Positions 7,680-15,259 of a stretch of DNA of 64,000 nt are shown here, piece by piece (the stretch's first letter is position 1; each line of letters starts with the position of its first letter). Under the pieces are notes generated by a model. That model worked only from the letters and a program-made list of their open reading frames with translations, was not told the origin of the DNA and made no database searches. The stretch is from Rhodoglobus sp. Lineage in GTDB: Bacteria > Actinomycetota > Actinomycetes > Actinomycetales > Microbacteriaceae. Where the stretch lies: NCBI GenBank assembly GCA_025463605.1, contig JAODAV010000004.1:1-64000 (forward strand). The letters are read 5' to 3'. Position numbers and translations under genes: made by a program.

Positions 7680-9038
7680 CTACTGCCATGCCGGTTCGCT
7701 ACTGCCCCACTCGACCGCGGGATCGACCCAGTCCTCGGGGCCCCCGTCGTAGTGTGCCGCCGCCGCGGTGCTCGTCACGTCCCCGCGCGTGACGACCGTC
7801 GGCAGCCATGCCGGATGCGCCTGCCGCGGCACCCTCTCCGCCGAGAGCAGCTCGTGGGCGACTCGTACCAAGCTCGTCTCGACGAGCCAGGACCCGCCTT
7901 CGTCGAGCCTGCGGCGCAACGCAGACGTCACGGCCGCCGCGAGCAAGTAGCCCGCCGAGTGGTCGAGAGCCTGCGCGGGCATCGCGCCCGGCTTGTCGTC
8001 GTCGATGCTCTCGACCCACGCGATTCCGGTCGCGGCCTGCACGATGCTGTCGAACCCTCGCCGGTCTGCGAGCGGGCCCTCCGTTCCCCAAGCGGTGAGC
8101 CGCGCCACGATGATGCCGGGCCTGCGTTCGGCGAGGGCCGCTGGGCTGAGCCCGAAGCGATCGAGCGCACCGGCGCGGTATGCCGTCACCACGACATCCG
8201 CCTTTTCGAGCAGGGAGTCGAGCACGTCCCGCTCGGTCTCGAAGTCGATGGTCGTCGACCGTTTGCCCGCGCCCGTGTCGAGGTGCTGCCACGGGATCTC
8301 GGGGTTGAGCGGTGAATCGACCCTGAGCACCTCCGCGCCCCACAGGGCCAGGGTTCGGGTCGCGACGGGCCCGGCGATGACACGCGTGAGATCGAGCACA
8401 CGGAGTCCCCGTGCGGGGGCATCCGGCTCGGTCTCGCCCGTCTCGGCGGCCGGTGCCTCGCCGACGCGCGTGACGCTCACGAGGGGCTGCGCATCAACGA
8501 ATGCCGCGTGTGGATGCTCCCGCCATTGCTGCTCGGTGCGCACAGCGGCCGCGACCCCGCCCGCTTCGGCGACCAGATCTTCGACGTGCTGCGCGGTGCG
8601 GGCGTGGAGGTTGACGAGAAGCTCGTCGGCGGTGGTGCGTCCGGGTAGGCCAAGCGCGTCGAGGAGGCGCGCGCGGTGATGCGCGTAGTTGGCGTGGGTG
8701 CGCACCCAGCCGGGCTCGCCCTCCACCCGTGCGGTGGGCCAGAATCCGGAGAGTTCCGCCCAAGCGCTCATCGGGTCACCCGCGAGGCGGAAGTGGCGTT
8801 CGCTCGTGACTGCGGTAGCCACGTGCACGGGGTCGAGTTCGACCATGGGTGCGGCCGAACCGGAGCGCCGAGCCGCCAGGAGTGCGGCCGAGAGCGACGC
8901 CGCAGCGATCGCATCGTGCACGAATCGCCCCACCGGCAGCGCGGACTCGAGTGGCACGGCGTCCCCGCGATCCCGCACGAGCGAGAGGGCGGACGCGTCC
9001 TCGCCGAGGGCGCTCCACGCGGCGTGAAGCATACTCAT
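7680..9038 (-). CDS. CaiB/BaiF-type CoA-transferase
   Basis: A 452-residue class III CoA-transferase. The N-terminal 200 residues are a divergent half; the second half carries LRVLDLTRVIAGPVATRTLA and GAEVLRVDSP, the CoA-binding start of the family. GFDSIVQAATG holds the Asp expected to form the acyl-aspartyl intermediate. Members move CoA between carboxylic acids such as formate, oxalate, carnitine or steroid acids. The acid used here cannot be told from sequence and no dehydrogenase or hydratase partner is adjacent. Confidence 0.85.
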   Translation of the reverse strand: MSMLHAAWSALGEDASALSLVRDRGDAVPLESALPVGRFVHDAIAAASLSAALLAARRSGSAAPMVELDPVHVATAVTSERHFRLAGDPMSAWAELSGFWPTARVEGEPGWVRTHANYAHHRARLLDALGLPGRTTADELLVNLHARTAQHVEDLVAEAGGVAAAVRTEQQWREHPHAAFVDAQPLVSVTRVGEAPAAETGETEPDAPARGLRVLDLTRVIAGPVATRTLALWGAEVLRVDSPLNPEIPWQHLDTGAGKRSTTIDFETERDVLDSLLEKADVVVTAYRAGALDRFGLSPAALAERRPGIIVARLTAWGTEGPLADRRGFDSIVQAATGIAWVESIDDDKPGAMPAQALDHSAGYLLAAAVTSALRRRLDEGGSWLVETSLVRVAHELLSAERVPRQAHPAWLPTVVTRGDVTSTAAAAHYDGGPEDWVDPAVEWGSSEPAWQ

Positions 9039-9117
9039 GCTTCGATGCTACGTCGCCGCGCGCGCTCTCGCGCTAGGGGCACCACCCCCGTGACTCTAGT
9101 TCCACCCCCGCTGCCGC

Positions 9118-9167
9118 TCTCGGCGGCTAGCACTCTTTGTGGCTAGCGATCCCGGCGGCTAGCACTC
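9118..9167. repeat. about 16-bp tandem repeat with GGCTAGC core
   Basis: CGGCGGCTAGCACTC occurs at 9121-9135 and 9153-9167, with a diverged middle unit containing GTGGCTAGCGAT between them. The period is 16 bp. It lies between the divergent CoA-transferase and dps genes, where nothing else is coded. No function is evident. Confidence 0.7.
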
Positions 9168-9224
9168 CCGGGAACGCGATGCGAGCCCTGTTGCGCCCGG
9201 AAGGCGCGACGTAGCCTGAATCAC

Positions 9225-9779
9225 ATGGCACAAACAACGGCACAAGCAACCGCACACACAACCAAAGCTCCCCCAGACGGCGGAGCGCGCAGAACCAGAC
9301 GCCAGAACGCCGAGCACGGGTTCACTGCATCCAAAGAACTGACCGACAACCTGCAGAAGGTGCTCGTCGACCTGCTTGAACTGCAGATGCAGGGCAAGCA
9401 GGCTCACTGGAATGTGATCGGAAAGAACTTCCGCGACACGCACCGCGTGCTCGACGAGATCATCGAAGACGTGCGCGCCTTCAGCGACACCATTGCCGAG
9501 AGGATGCGGGCGCTGCACGGTATTCCGGACGGCCGCAGCGACACCGTCGCGGCAACGACCACGCTGCCGGAGTACCCGAACGGAGAGGTTGACACATCCG
9601 ACACGGTCGACCTCGTCACGATGCGCCTCGAGTCCGCCGTGGCCACGATGCGCGAGGTCCACGACGCGGTAGACGAGGAGGACCCGACGAGTTCGGACAT
9701 CCTGCACGCCGCGATCGAGCGGCTCGAGCAGTTCGCGTGGATGGTGTCGGCCGAGAACCGCACGCCCGCGAAGGGCTAG
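9225..9779 (+). CDS. dps: Dps-family DNA-binding ferritin
   Basis: A 184-residue Dps protein. The dodecamer-interface ferroxidase residues are all present with the E. coli spacing: His61 (AHWNV), His73, Asp77, Asp88 and Glu92. Dps oxidises Fe(II) with peroxide, stores Fe(III) and coats DNA under starvation or oxidative stress. The N-terminal 35-residue tail is basic (ARRTRRQ), fitting DNA binding. No ribosome site precedes the ATG; TAGCCT eight bases upstream could be a -10 box of a leaderless transcript. The stop overlaps that of the convergent methyltransferase by 4 nt. Confidence 0.95.
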   Translation: MAQTTAQATAHTTKAPPDGGARRTRRQNAEHGFTASKELTDNLQKVLVDLLELQMQGKQAHWNVIGKNFRDTHRVLDEIIEDVRAFSDTIAERMRALHGIPDGRSDTVAATTTLPEYPNGEVDTSDTVDLVTMRLESAVATMREVHDAVDEEDPTSSDILHAAIERLEQFAWMVSAENRTPAKG

Positions 9780-10546
9780 TGCGCCGCCCGACCCACGACG
9801 ACGGTCTCGTCGAGTTCTTCGACGCGCTCGATTGACGGGATGAGCCCGCTGACGGTCATGGCCGCGACGAGCACGGGCGCCTGGCGTTCGCTCGACTCCA
9901 CGAGCAGGTTGCCGCCGGGCACCAGCCAGGCGGGAGCCTCGGCGACCATTCGACGGAGCACGTCGAGCCCGTCGTCGCCGCCGTCCAGCGCCAGCGCGGG
10001 CTCGTACAGTCGGGCTTCGCGCGGCAACAGGTCGATCGCCGTCGTCGGCACGTAGGGCGCAACCGCGACGATCACATCGACACGGCCGCGCAGGGTCGCC
10101 GGGAGCGGGTCGAACAGGTCGCCTTCGTACACCCGGCCGCCCATCGGCTCCACGTTGCGCCGCGCGCAGCGAACTGCCGCGGGGTCGAGGTCTGCGGCGT
10201 GGAGTTCGATGGGCGTGATTGACGCCATCGCAACGCCGATGGCTCCCGAGCCGCAACACACATCGACGACGATCGCGCCGGGCCGCGTGACCGCGAGCGC
10301 TCGTTGCACGAGGTACTCGCTGCGGGGGCGGGGCACGAACACCCCCTCATCCAGATGGATGCGGACGCCAGAGAAGTCCGCCCAGCCGAGCACGTGTTCG
10401 AGCGGCAGGCCGCCGACACGGCGTTCCACGAGCTCGTCGAGCGCGTCGGGCGTCGTCGCCGCCGAGAGCAGCAGGCGCGCTTCATCCTCAGCGAACACGC
10501 AACCCGCAGCGCGCAGTGTCGTAACGATCTCGGACTCGCTCAGCAT
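9776..10546 (-). CDS. PrmC-like protein N5-glutamine methyltransferase
   Basis: A 256-residue class I SAM-dependent methyltransferase of the HemK/PrmC fold. It has the PrmC-type N-terminal helices, the VPRPRSEYLV segment, the SAM motif VVDVCCGSGAIGVA and the acidic motif ADLDP. The substrate motif NPPY, which positions the glutamine amide in true PrmC, reads VAPY here. It is therefore probably a paralogue with an altered or lost substrate, the group often named putative protein N5-glutamine methyltransferase. The start is placed at ATG 10546; a long reading frame continues upstream but enters another gene. A perfect LexA box lies 44 bp upstream. Confidence 0.85.
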   Translation of the reverse strand: MLSESEIVTTLRAAGCVFAEDEARLLLSAATTPDALDELVERRVGGLPLEHVLGWADFSGVRIHLDEGVFVPRPRSEYLVQRALAVTRPGAIVVDVCCGSGAIGVAMASITPIELHAADLDPAAVRCARRNVEPMGGRVYEGDLFDPLPATLRGRVDVIVAVAPYVPTTAIDLLPREARLYEPALALDGGDDGLDVLRRMVAEAPAWLVPGGNLLVESSERQAPVLVAAMTVSGLIPSIERVEELDETVVVGRAAH

Positions 10547-10589
10547 GGCCTGCTCACGATACCCGGTCGCCCCTTGACGGCACGCACAT

Positions 10590-10605
10590 TCGAACGTATG
10601 TTCGA
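10590..10605. promoter_or_regulatory. perfect LexA/SOS box
   Basis: TCGAAC-GTAT-GTTCGA is a perfect 16-bp palindrome equal to the actinobacterial LexA consensus TCGAAC-N4-GTTCGA known from mycobacteria. It lies 46 bp before the ATG of the hypothetical gene at 10652 and 44 bp before the start of the PrmC-like gene on the other strand. Either or both could be DNA-damage inducible. Confidence 0.8.
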
Positions 10606-10651
10606 TATTCCAAGACACACCCTGACCGCATGACACGCCAGGTGGAGAGAG

Positions 10652-11164
10652 ATGGCGCACCACTGGAGGCCCAGCGACAACCTCGAGCCGGGCTACCAGT
10701 CGAGCGAGTGGATACTGTCCGACCGCGCGAACCGCGTCGGCACGATCCAGTTCGGCAACGTGCGACGCCGACCTGCTTTTCGGGCCGTGGCACGGAACGG
10801 GTCGCTCGTGGGTTACGCCTGGACCCTCGAGGCCGCATGCGACCGGCTGTGGGGGTGGTGGATCCGGAGCAAGAAAGGAGCGCAGTTGTCGGCCTGGCCG
10901 TGGTCCCCCATCCAGATCAGCGAGTTCGAGTGGGTGATCATGCGCAACAGCCCCACGCAGCCGAAAGGGCTCGTGAGGCGCTTCGACGCGGACTCGCAGC
11001 ATCCGACTTTCTTTCGCGCGGTCACGTGGGCGCCCACTTCGGAGGGTCGCCAGCTCATCGGATACTTCCCCACGCTCGAGGCGGCCGATGAGGCCGTGCT
11101 TGAGGACCCGTACCGCGACATCAGGGACGGGCCGGACAAGGACCGGTTGGGCGCCAGCGGTTAG
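10652..11164 (+). CDS. hypothetical protein with two internal repeats, near SOS box
   Basis: A 170-residue protein of no family I recognise. It is rich in Trp and basic residues and has no signal or membrane segment. Two similar halves are visible: FRAVARNGSLVGYAWTLEAA at about residues 48-67 and FRAVTWAPTSEGRQLIGYF-PTLEAA at about 121-146, so the protein is an internal duplication of a small alpha/beta unit. GGAG lies just before the ATG. The perfect LexA box upstream suggests SOS control. The stop overlaps the stop of the convergent cation transporter by 4 nt. Confidence 0.75.
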   Translation: MAHHWRPSDNLEPGYQSSEWILSDRANRVGTIQFGNVRRRPAFRAVARNGSLVGYAWTLEAACDRLWGWWIRSKKGAQLSAWPWSPIQISEFEWVIMRNSPTQPKGLVRRFDADSQHPTFFRAVTWAPTSEGRQLIGYFPTLEAADEAVLEDPYRDIRDGPDKDRLGASG

Positions 11165-11757
11165 GGCACAGCCGTTTCGGGAGCAAGTCGCTCGGCTCGC
11201 GCCGCCCGCCACACCGCTCTCGCTGCGTCGGCGTTGAGGATCGCGATGCCCAGACCGACTGCGATGTCGATCCAGCCGGTCGATATCCACAGCGTCGCGA
11301 GTGCCGCGGCGATGATGGCGACGTTCGCGAGGGCATCGTTGCGAGCAGACAGCCACGCCGCTTTCGCCATGCTGCCTCCCGAATGGCGGTGCCGAACCAG
11401 CAGGAGCGCGCAGGACAGGTTGACGATCAGAGCGCCAAACGCCGCGAGGGACAGCGGAAAGGGGTCGGGCGTCGCCGGATTGAGGATCTTGAGCACCGCG
11501 GTCCATGCGGTCGCCAGGCCCGGGATCAGGATGACGAACGCGAGGATGCTCCCCACCCGCGACCTGCGTGCCAGCGACCAGCCCGCCGCGACGAAGATCA
11601 GCAGGTTGATGCTCGCGTCTTCGAGGAAGTCGACACTGTCGGCGAACAGGGAGACGGAGCCGATCTGGAGCGCGACGGTGAACTCGACGCCGAAATAGGC
11701 GAGGTTGAGCAGCGCAACGATCAACACGACCCGGCGGAACCCGGCTGGATGGGGCAT
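11161..11757 (-). CDS. cation diffusion facilitator-like membrane protein
   Basis: A 198-residue protein with about six membrane helices and no C-terminal cytoplasmic domain. The second helix has FADSVDFLEDAS, giving the paired Asp residues of CDF metal sites; the fifth helix has SARNDALANV, where Asn-Asp replaces the more usual His-x3-Asp. It likely exchanges a divalent cation or related substrate for protons at the cytoplasmic membrane. The short form and the altered helix-five site make the substrate uncertain. Confidence 0.75.
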   Translation of the reverse strand: MPHPAGFRRVVLIVALLNLAYFGVEFTVALQIGSVSLFADSVDFLEDASINLLIFVAAGWSLARRSRVGSILAFVILIPGLATAWTAVLKILNPATPDPFPLSLAAFGALIVNLSCALLLVRHRHSGGSMAKAAWLSARNDALANVAIIAAALATLWISTGWIDIAVGLGIAILNADAARAVWRAARAERLAPETAVP

Positions 11758-11907
11758 TCTTCTCCCTCGCTTGGTGTGCGCTTCTCACTTTGGGGTGTTG
11801 CCAGCTGCTCGAGGCGACGCCATCGAGCAGTTCTGGAGAAGCAACTGCCACGATAGGGCCCTAGCGTTGAAGAACGGTCCCATTCGATCGTGCTGAAAGG
11901 ACTCACC

Positions 11908-12378
11908 ATGAACGACACTCAGAAGTCTGCCAAGAGCAAGACCGGCGGCTCGAAGTCATACGAGGGATTCACGGAAGAGGAACGCGACGCGATGAAGGAG
12001 CGCGCCAAGGAGCTGAAGGCGGAGGGGCGCCGCACCGCCGAAAAGGCTGACGGGGAAAGCGAAGTGCTCGCGAAGATCGCCGAGCTGCCCGAACCGGACC
12101 GCGCCATGGCCGAGCGGATCCACGCAATCGTCACAGCCAGCGCGCCCGAGCTTTCACCGAAAACCTGGTACGGGATGCCTGCATATGCCAAGGACGGCAA
12201 GATCATCTGCTTCTTCCAGAGCGCGGCGAAGTTCAAGTCCAGGTACGCGACGTTGGGGTTCAACGACGCGGCGAACCTCGACGAGGGCGCGATGTGGCCG
12301 ACCTCCTTTGCGCTGATGGAGTTGACCTCGGCCGACGAGGCGCGGATCGGCGCGCTCGTGAAGAAGGCGGTGCAGTAG
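11908..12378 (+). CDS. DUF1801 (YdhG-like) protein
   Basis: A 156-residue protein whose C-terminal 100 residues match the DUF1801 pattern: [28 protein letters not shown], then [22 protein letters not shown]. The N-terminal 50 residues are charged and low in complexity. Family members are sometimes called iron chaperones because of a frataxin-like fold, but no function is settled. The ATG at 11908 is chosen over an upstream GTG because AAAGGA sits seven bases before it. Confidence 0.82.
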   Translation: MNDTQKSAKSKTGGSKSYEGFTEEERDAMKERAKELKAEGRRTAEKADGESEVLAKIAELPEPDRAMAERIHAIVTASAPELSPKTWYGMPAYAKDGKIICFFQSAAKFKSRYATLGFNDAANLDEGAMWPTSFALMELTSADEARIGALVKKAVQ

Positions 12379-12478
12379 GCACATTCGGGGGCTTCCCGCC
12401 GGTCCCCCGCGGAGCGGATCGGCATGGAGCGGCGCGGCAGGAGTGTTTTCGGGGTGCTTGTGGTCGTAGGTTCGAGCT

Positions 12479-12796
12479 ATGGAAGATGGACCCGAGTCGG
12501 CGGAGGGTAACTACCCGTACCGCGACAAGACATACCGACTCGTGGAAGCCGACAGCGAGCGTTGGGACGTGTTCGACGGCGACATCTACCTCGGCGTGCT
12601 GGTGGCCGTGCCTGGAGAGGGCAAGGGCGAGGTTCGCTCGGGGCCGCTCTACACTCTCGATTTCGCTGGGGAAGAGAACAAGTACGACGAGCCGGCCACT
12701 GATGACTGGCGGCTTGTCTTGGAGTACCTCATCGATCACGCGGACGAGTCGGACCCGGACCGACCCGGCCACAACGAGCCCGCGGGAACGCCCTAG
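12479..12796 (+). CDS. hypothetical protein, 105 aa
   Basis: An acidic soluble protein of 105 residues. It has a likely small beta-sheet core (YRLVEADSERWDVFDGDIYLG) followed by an acidic C-terminal helix and a disordered tail. No family recognised. It stands alone after a 100-nt spacer, and its stop overlaps the stop of the convergent reductase by 4 nt. Confidence 0.6.
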   Translation: MEDGPESAEGNYPYRDKTYRLVEADSERWDVFDGDIYLGVLVAVPGEGKGEVRSGPLYTLDFAGEENKYDEPATDDWRLVLEYLIDHADESDPDRPGHNEPAGTP

Positions 12797-13356
12797 CGTC
12801 TGGTTTCGTACCTATTCAGGACCACGCCTCCGGGGAAGGTCCGCGTCTCGATGAGATTCAGCTTCACCCAACTGTCGAGCGCGGTGAAGAACGGCGTGCC
12901 ACCGCCGACGATGACTGGATGAGTAATGATCGTGTATTCGTCGACCAGTCCGGCCCGCATAGCCGCGGCGGCGAGCGTCGCGCCGCCGACTCTCATCGGC
13001 TCGCCCTCCTCGGCCTTGAGGCGGGTGATTTCCTCCACGGCGTCACCGTTGAAGAGGCGCGCGTTCCAGTCGACGCTGTCGAGCGTTGAGGAGAACACGA
13101 CCTTGGGTGTGTCCCGCCAGTTGCGTGCGAACTCGATCTGCGCCGGGGTCGCGTTGGGCTGCTGGTCGCCGGTTGGCCAGTGGGAGCTCATGCCGTCCCA
13201 TAGCTTGCGGCCGTAGAGCAGCAGGCCGATGGGGAGTTCCTCGTCGAGCCAGAACTGAAACAGCTCGTCGCTGGGTTCGCTCCACCCGAGGTCGCCGCCG
13301 GGTGCTGCGATGTAGCCGTCCAAGCTGAGATTCATCCCGTAGATCAGTTTGCGCAT
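12793..13356 (-). CDS. RibD C-terminal/DHFR-family reductase
   Basis: A 187-residue protein of the dihydrofolate reductase-like RibD C-terminal family. MRKLIYGMNLSLDGYIA, LLLYGRKLWDG and the NADPH-loop MRVGGATLAAAAMRAGLVDEYTI are typical. The physiological substrate of this stand-alone group is unknown; it is not FolA. The ATG at 13356 follows AAAGGA. A 17-bp palindrome 27 bp upstream recurs at the second reductase gene at 15259, so the two genes may share a regulator. Confidence 0.85.
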   Translation of the reverse strand: MRKLIYGMNLSLDGYIAAPGGDLGWSEPSDELFQFWLDEELPIGLLLYGRKLWDGMSSHWPTGDQQPNATPAQIEFARNWRDTPKVVFSSTLDSVDWNARLFNGDAVEEITRLKAEEGEPMRVGGATLAAAAMRAGLVDEYTIITHPVIVGGGTPFFTALDSWVKLNLIETRTFPGGVVLNRYETRR

Positions 13357-13382
13357 CGCGCCGTCCTTTCGTCCCTCCTTTA

Positions 13383-13399
13383 TGTAAACACTGTACACA
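13383..13399. promoter_or_regulatory. 17-bp palindrome, candidate operator copy 1
   Basis: TGTAAACA-C-TGTACACA lies 27 bp upstream of the reductase start. The same TGTNNACA-C-TGTNNACA form is found at the related gene at 15259. A shared TetR- or MarR-type repressor is plausible; none is encoded beside either gene. Confidence 0.55.
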
Positions 13400-13492
13400 T
13401 AGGAGCGGGACCGCGAATGTGGCTGCACGCTTTGGAGTGCTTTCGATGTCCGGCCTCACGGACCGACACCAAAACTTCCGCGTAAACATTGG

Positions 13493-13566
13493 TAGGGCGG
13501 ACGGGACTTGAACCCGTGACCGACGGATTATGAGTCCGCTGCTCTAACCAGCTGAGCTACCGCCCC
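13493..13566 (-). tRNA. tRNA-Met (CAU anticodon)
   Basis: The complement folds as a cloverleaf with 7-bp acceptor stem, D arm GCTC/GAGC, anticodon loop CTCATAA with anticodon CAU, variable loop CGGTC and T arm ACGGG-TTCAAGT-CCCGT. CCA is encoded after the discriminator A at 13490-13492. The first acceptor pair is G1-U72, not a Watson-Crick pair. CAU is read by elongator Met, initiator fMet or lysidine-modified Ile2; the G-C-poor anticodon stem and normal pairing at 2-71 argue against initiator. Elongator Met is the default call. Confidence 0.9.
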
Positions 13567-13642
13567 GAGATGGCTTGCGCCACCGGATCAATACGATACA
13601 GCCGCTGGGCACGCGAGTGCGGCAGCCGAGCAACCGCTGGGC

Positions 13643-14860
13643 CTAGAAGGGAGGCGGATCGGGCGCCGTGACGAGGCCGGTGGGACTCGTCCACCGCAAA
13701 CCGTCGCCAGTCTGCTCGACTTTCCAGCGGGTGTTGTGCTTGATGCGATGGTGATGTCGGCACAGGTGCGCAAGATTGCCGGCGCTCGTCGTACCGCCCT
13801 TTGCCCAATCCGTTGTGTGGTCGATGTCGCAATTACGTGTGCTTCGGCCGCAACCGGGGAACGTGCATCCACCGTCCCGCACACCCAGCCAGCGTTTGAG
13901 GTCGGCGGGCACGCGGTAGGTCGAACGGTCGACATCGAGCACCGTACCCGTCACAGGGTCAGTGAGGATGCGCGCGAACGAGGGCGCATGCGCCGCGAGT
14001 TCCCGAGCGGTCGCGGCGTCGATCGGACCATACCCCTCGAGGATGCCCGGCTCCTCGCTGCGGCCGAGCAGCGTCATCACGGGCACGGTGACGGCGACAG
14101 AGACACTCGCACCACGCCTGGAGCCGGGCACACCGGCAAGTAGGTCGGCAGCGACATCCGCCTGCACCTGCGCGAGCGTGCGGGTTTCGTCGGGGTGCGC
14201 GGCGAGTGAACGCGCCACGGCATCGACGTGAGCCATCGCTCGCTGGGCCGCCTCCGCGGGGAGGTACGCGCCGAACCAGGCCATACCGTCGCGGTCGGGG
14301 TCGGCCCAGACGCGGCGCTCCTGCGTGCTCAGTCGATGGCGTTCGGCGGCCGGCCGGGACTGGGCGCGCTCAGCCGCGGCACGTGCGCGGAGCCGGAAGC
14401 GGGCCGGGGCGAGCGCGACCAACTCGAGCAGAGAGCTCTCGAAGGCGGGCCAGGCCTGCGGCTCGAGCGTCGTGACGAGTTCCGCCACGACGCGGGCATT
14501 TGGCACTGAGATATCACCTTCGCGAAAGGCCGCCCAGACTCGCGGAGTTCGGGTACGCAGCATATGAGCCTCGTGCGCCTGCGAGCGCACGGTCTGCTCG
14601 GCCAGACCAAGCCTCACGGCGAGGTCGGCGATCGCCGCGCGCTCGGCGAAGGCGGGTGCATCCGGATCGACTGCAAGCAGGGAGTGGTCGAGGAAGACCT
14701 CCGGATACGCGCGCGCGTCACGCAGGGTCAGCTCGATTGCGGCGAGCTGCTCCGCGTGCGCGATCGTGACGGAGCGCATGGCGACCTCGGCTCGCGCCAT
14801 CCCCCATTCGACGCGCACCTCAGCGCGACGGGGATCGATGTGGGGCTGCGGGTGGGTCAT
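13643..14860 (-). CDS. DUF222 and HNH endonuclease-motif protein
   Basis: A 405-residue protein with an N-terminal DUF222 helical domain and a C-terminal HNH nuclease motif: CTFPGCGRSTRNCDIDH, then NLAHLCRHHHRIKH, with four Cys for a structural zinc and the catalytic His of DIDH. This family (13E12-repeat type) is highly multiplied in actinobacterial genomes and suspected to be part of mobile or selfish elements, but its action is not established. It sits 76 bp from tRNA-Met. No clear ribosome site precedes the ATG; Met at 14800 is an alternative. Confidence 0.88.
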   Translation of the reverse strand: MTHPQPHIDPRRAEVRVEWGMARAEVAMRSVTIAHAEQLAAIELTLRDARAYPEVFLDHSLLAVDPDAPAFAERAAIADLAVRLGLAEQTVRSQAHEAHMLRTRTPRVWAAFREGDISVPNARVVAELVTTLEPQAWPAFESSLLELVALAPARFRLRARAAAERAQSRPAAERHRLSTQERRVWADPDRDGMAWFGAYLPAEAAQRAMAHVDAVARSLAAHPDETRTLAQVQADVAADLLAGVPGSRRGASVSVAVTVPVMTLLGRSEEPGILEGYGPIDAATARELAAHAPSFARILTDPVTGTVLDVDRSTYRVPADLKRWLGVRDGGCTFPGCGRSTRNCDIDHTTDWAKGGTTSAGNLAHLCRHHHRIKHNTRWKVEQTGDGLRWTSPTGLVTAPDPPPF

Positions 14861-15010
14861 GTATCAATGGAACCAAGAGCCACCGACATGGCAAAAGTGC
14901 TGTTGAAAGTAGCTATCTGTGGAGGAGAGGAGGCCGGTCGCCGGAGAAGAACGAGAAGGAGCGAGCGTCAACACCTTCCCAACCCCACTCCACGGTGCGA
15001 CGCTTGAAGC

Positions 15011-15238
15011 ATGAGCGATGACTCCACTTCCCGTGACCAATCGGCGCCGATCGAGGACGGGTCTGACGACGCGTCCGATAAGGACCGCATCGAAGGCATC
15101 CTCGAGCAGACCCGTGCCGATGTGGCCCAGGGTCATGTCGACAACGTGAGGGATGCACTCGCCCAGCGTCTGGGAGATGCCGGCATGGAGGTGTCCCGCG
15201 ACGAGTTCGAGGAATTACTCGCCCGCGTCACCGCCTGA
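15011..15238 (+). CDS. small acidic hypothetical protein, 75 aa
   Basis: A 75-residue acidic protein with a disordered N-terminal 25 residues (SDDSTSRDQSAPIEDGSDDA) and two amphipathic helices, the second ending DEFEELLARVTA. The gene has the local codon bias and a clean ATG, but only a weak ribosome site. No family recognised. The 150 nt before it, back to the HNH gene, shows no other feature. Confidence 0.6.
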   Translation: MSDDSTSRDQSAPIEDGSDDASDKDRIEGILEQTRADVAQGHVDNVRDALAQRLGDAGMEVSRDEFEELLARVTA

Positions 15239-15242
15239 CCAG

Positions 15243-15259
15243 TGTGTACACTGTCCACA
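15243..15259. promoter_or_regulatory. 17-bp palindrome, candidate operator copy 2
   Basis: TGTGTACA-C-TGTCCACA has arms matching at seven of eight positions. Its last base is the A of the ATG of the downstream reductase gene. It is the second copy of the palindrome at 13383. Binding here would block initiation of a leaderless transcript. Confidence 0.55.

Noticed and set aside
9776-11851. 691-residue fusion protein ending in the methyltransferase
   Set aside because: The upstream part overlaps the hypothetical and transporter genes on other frames and has shadow-like composition. ATG 10546 gives a complete PrmC-like protein.
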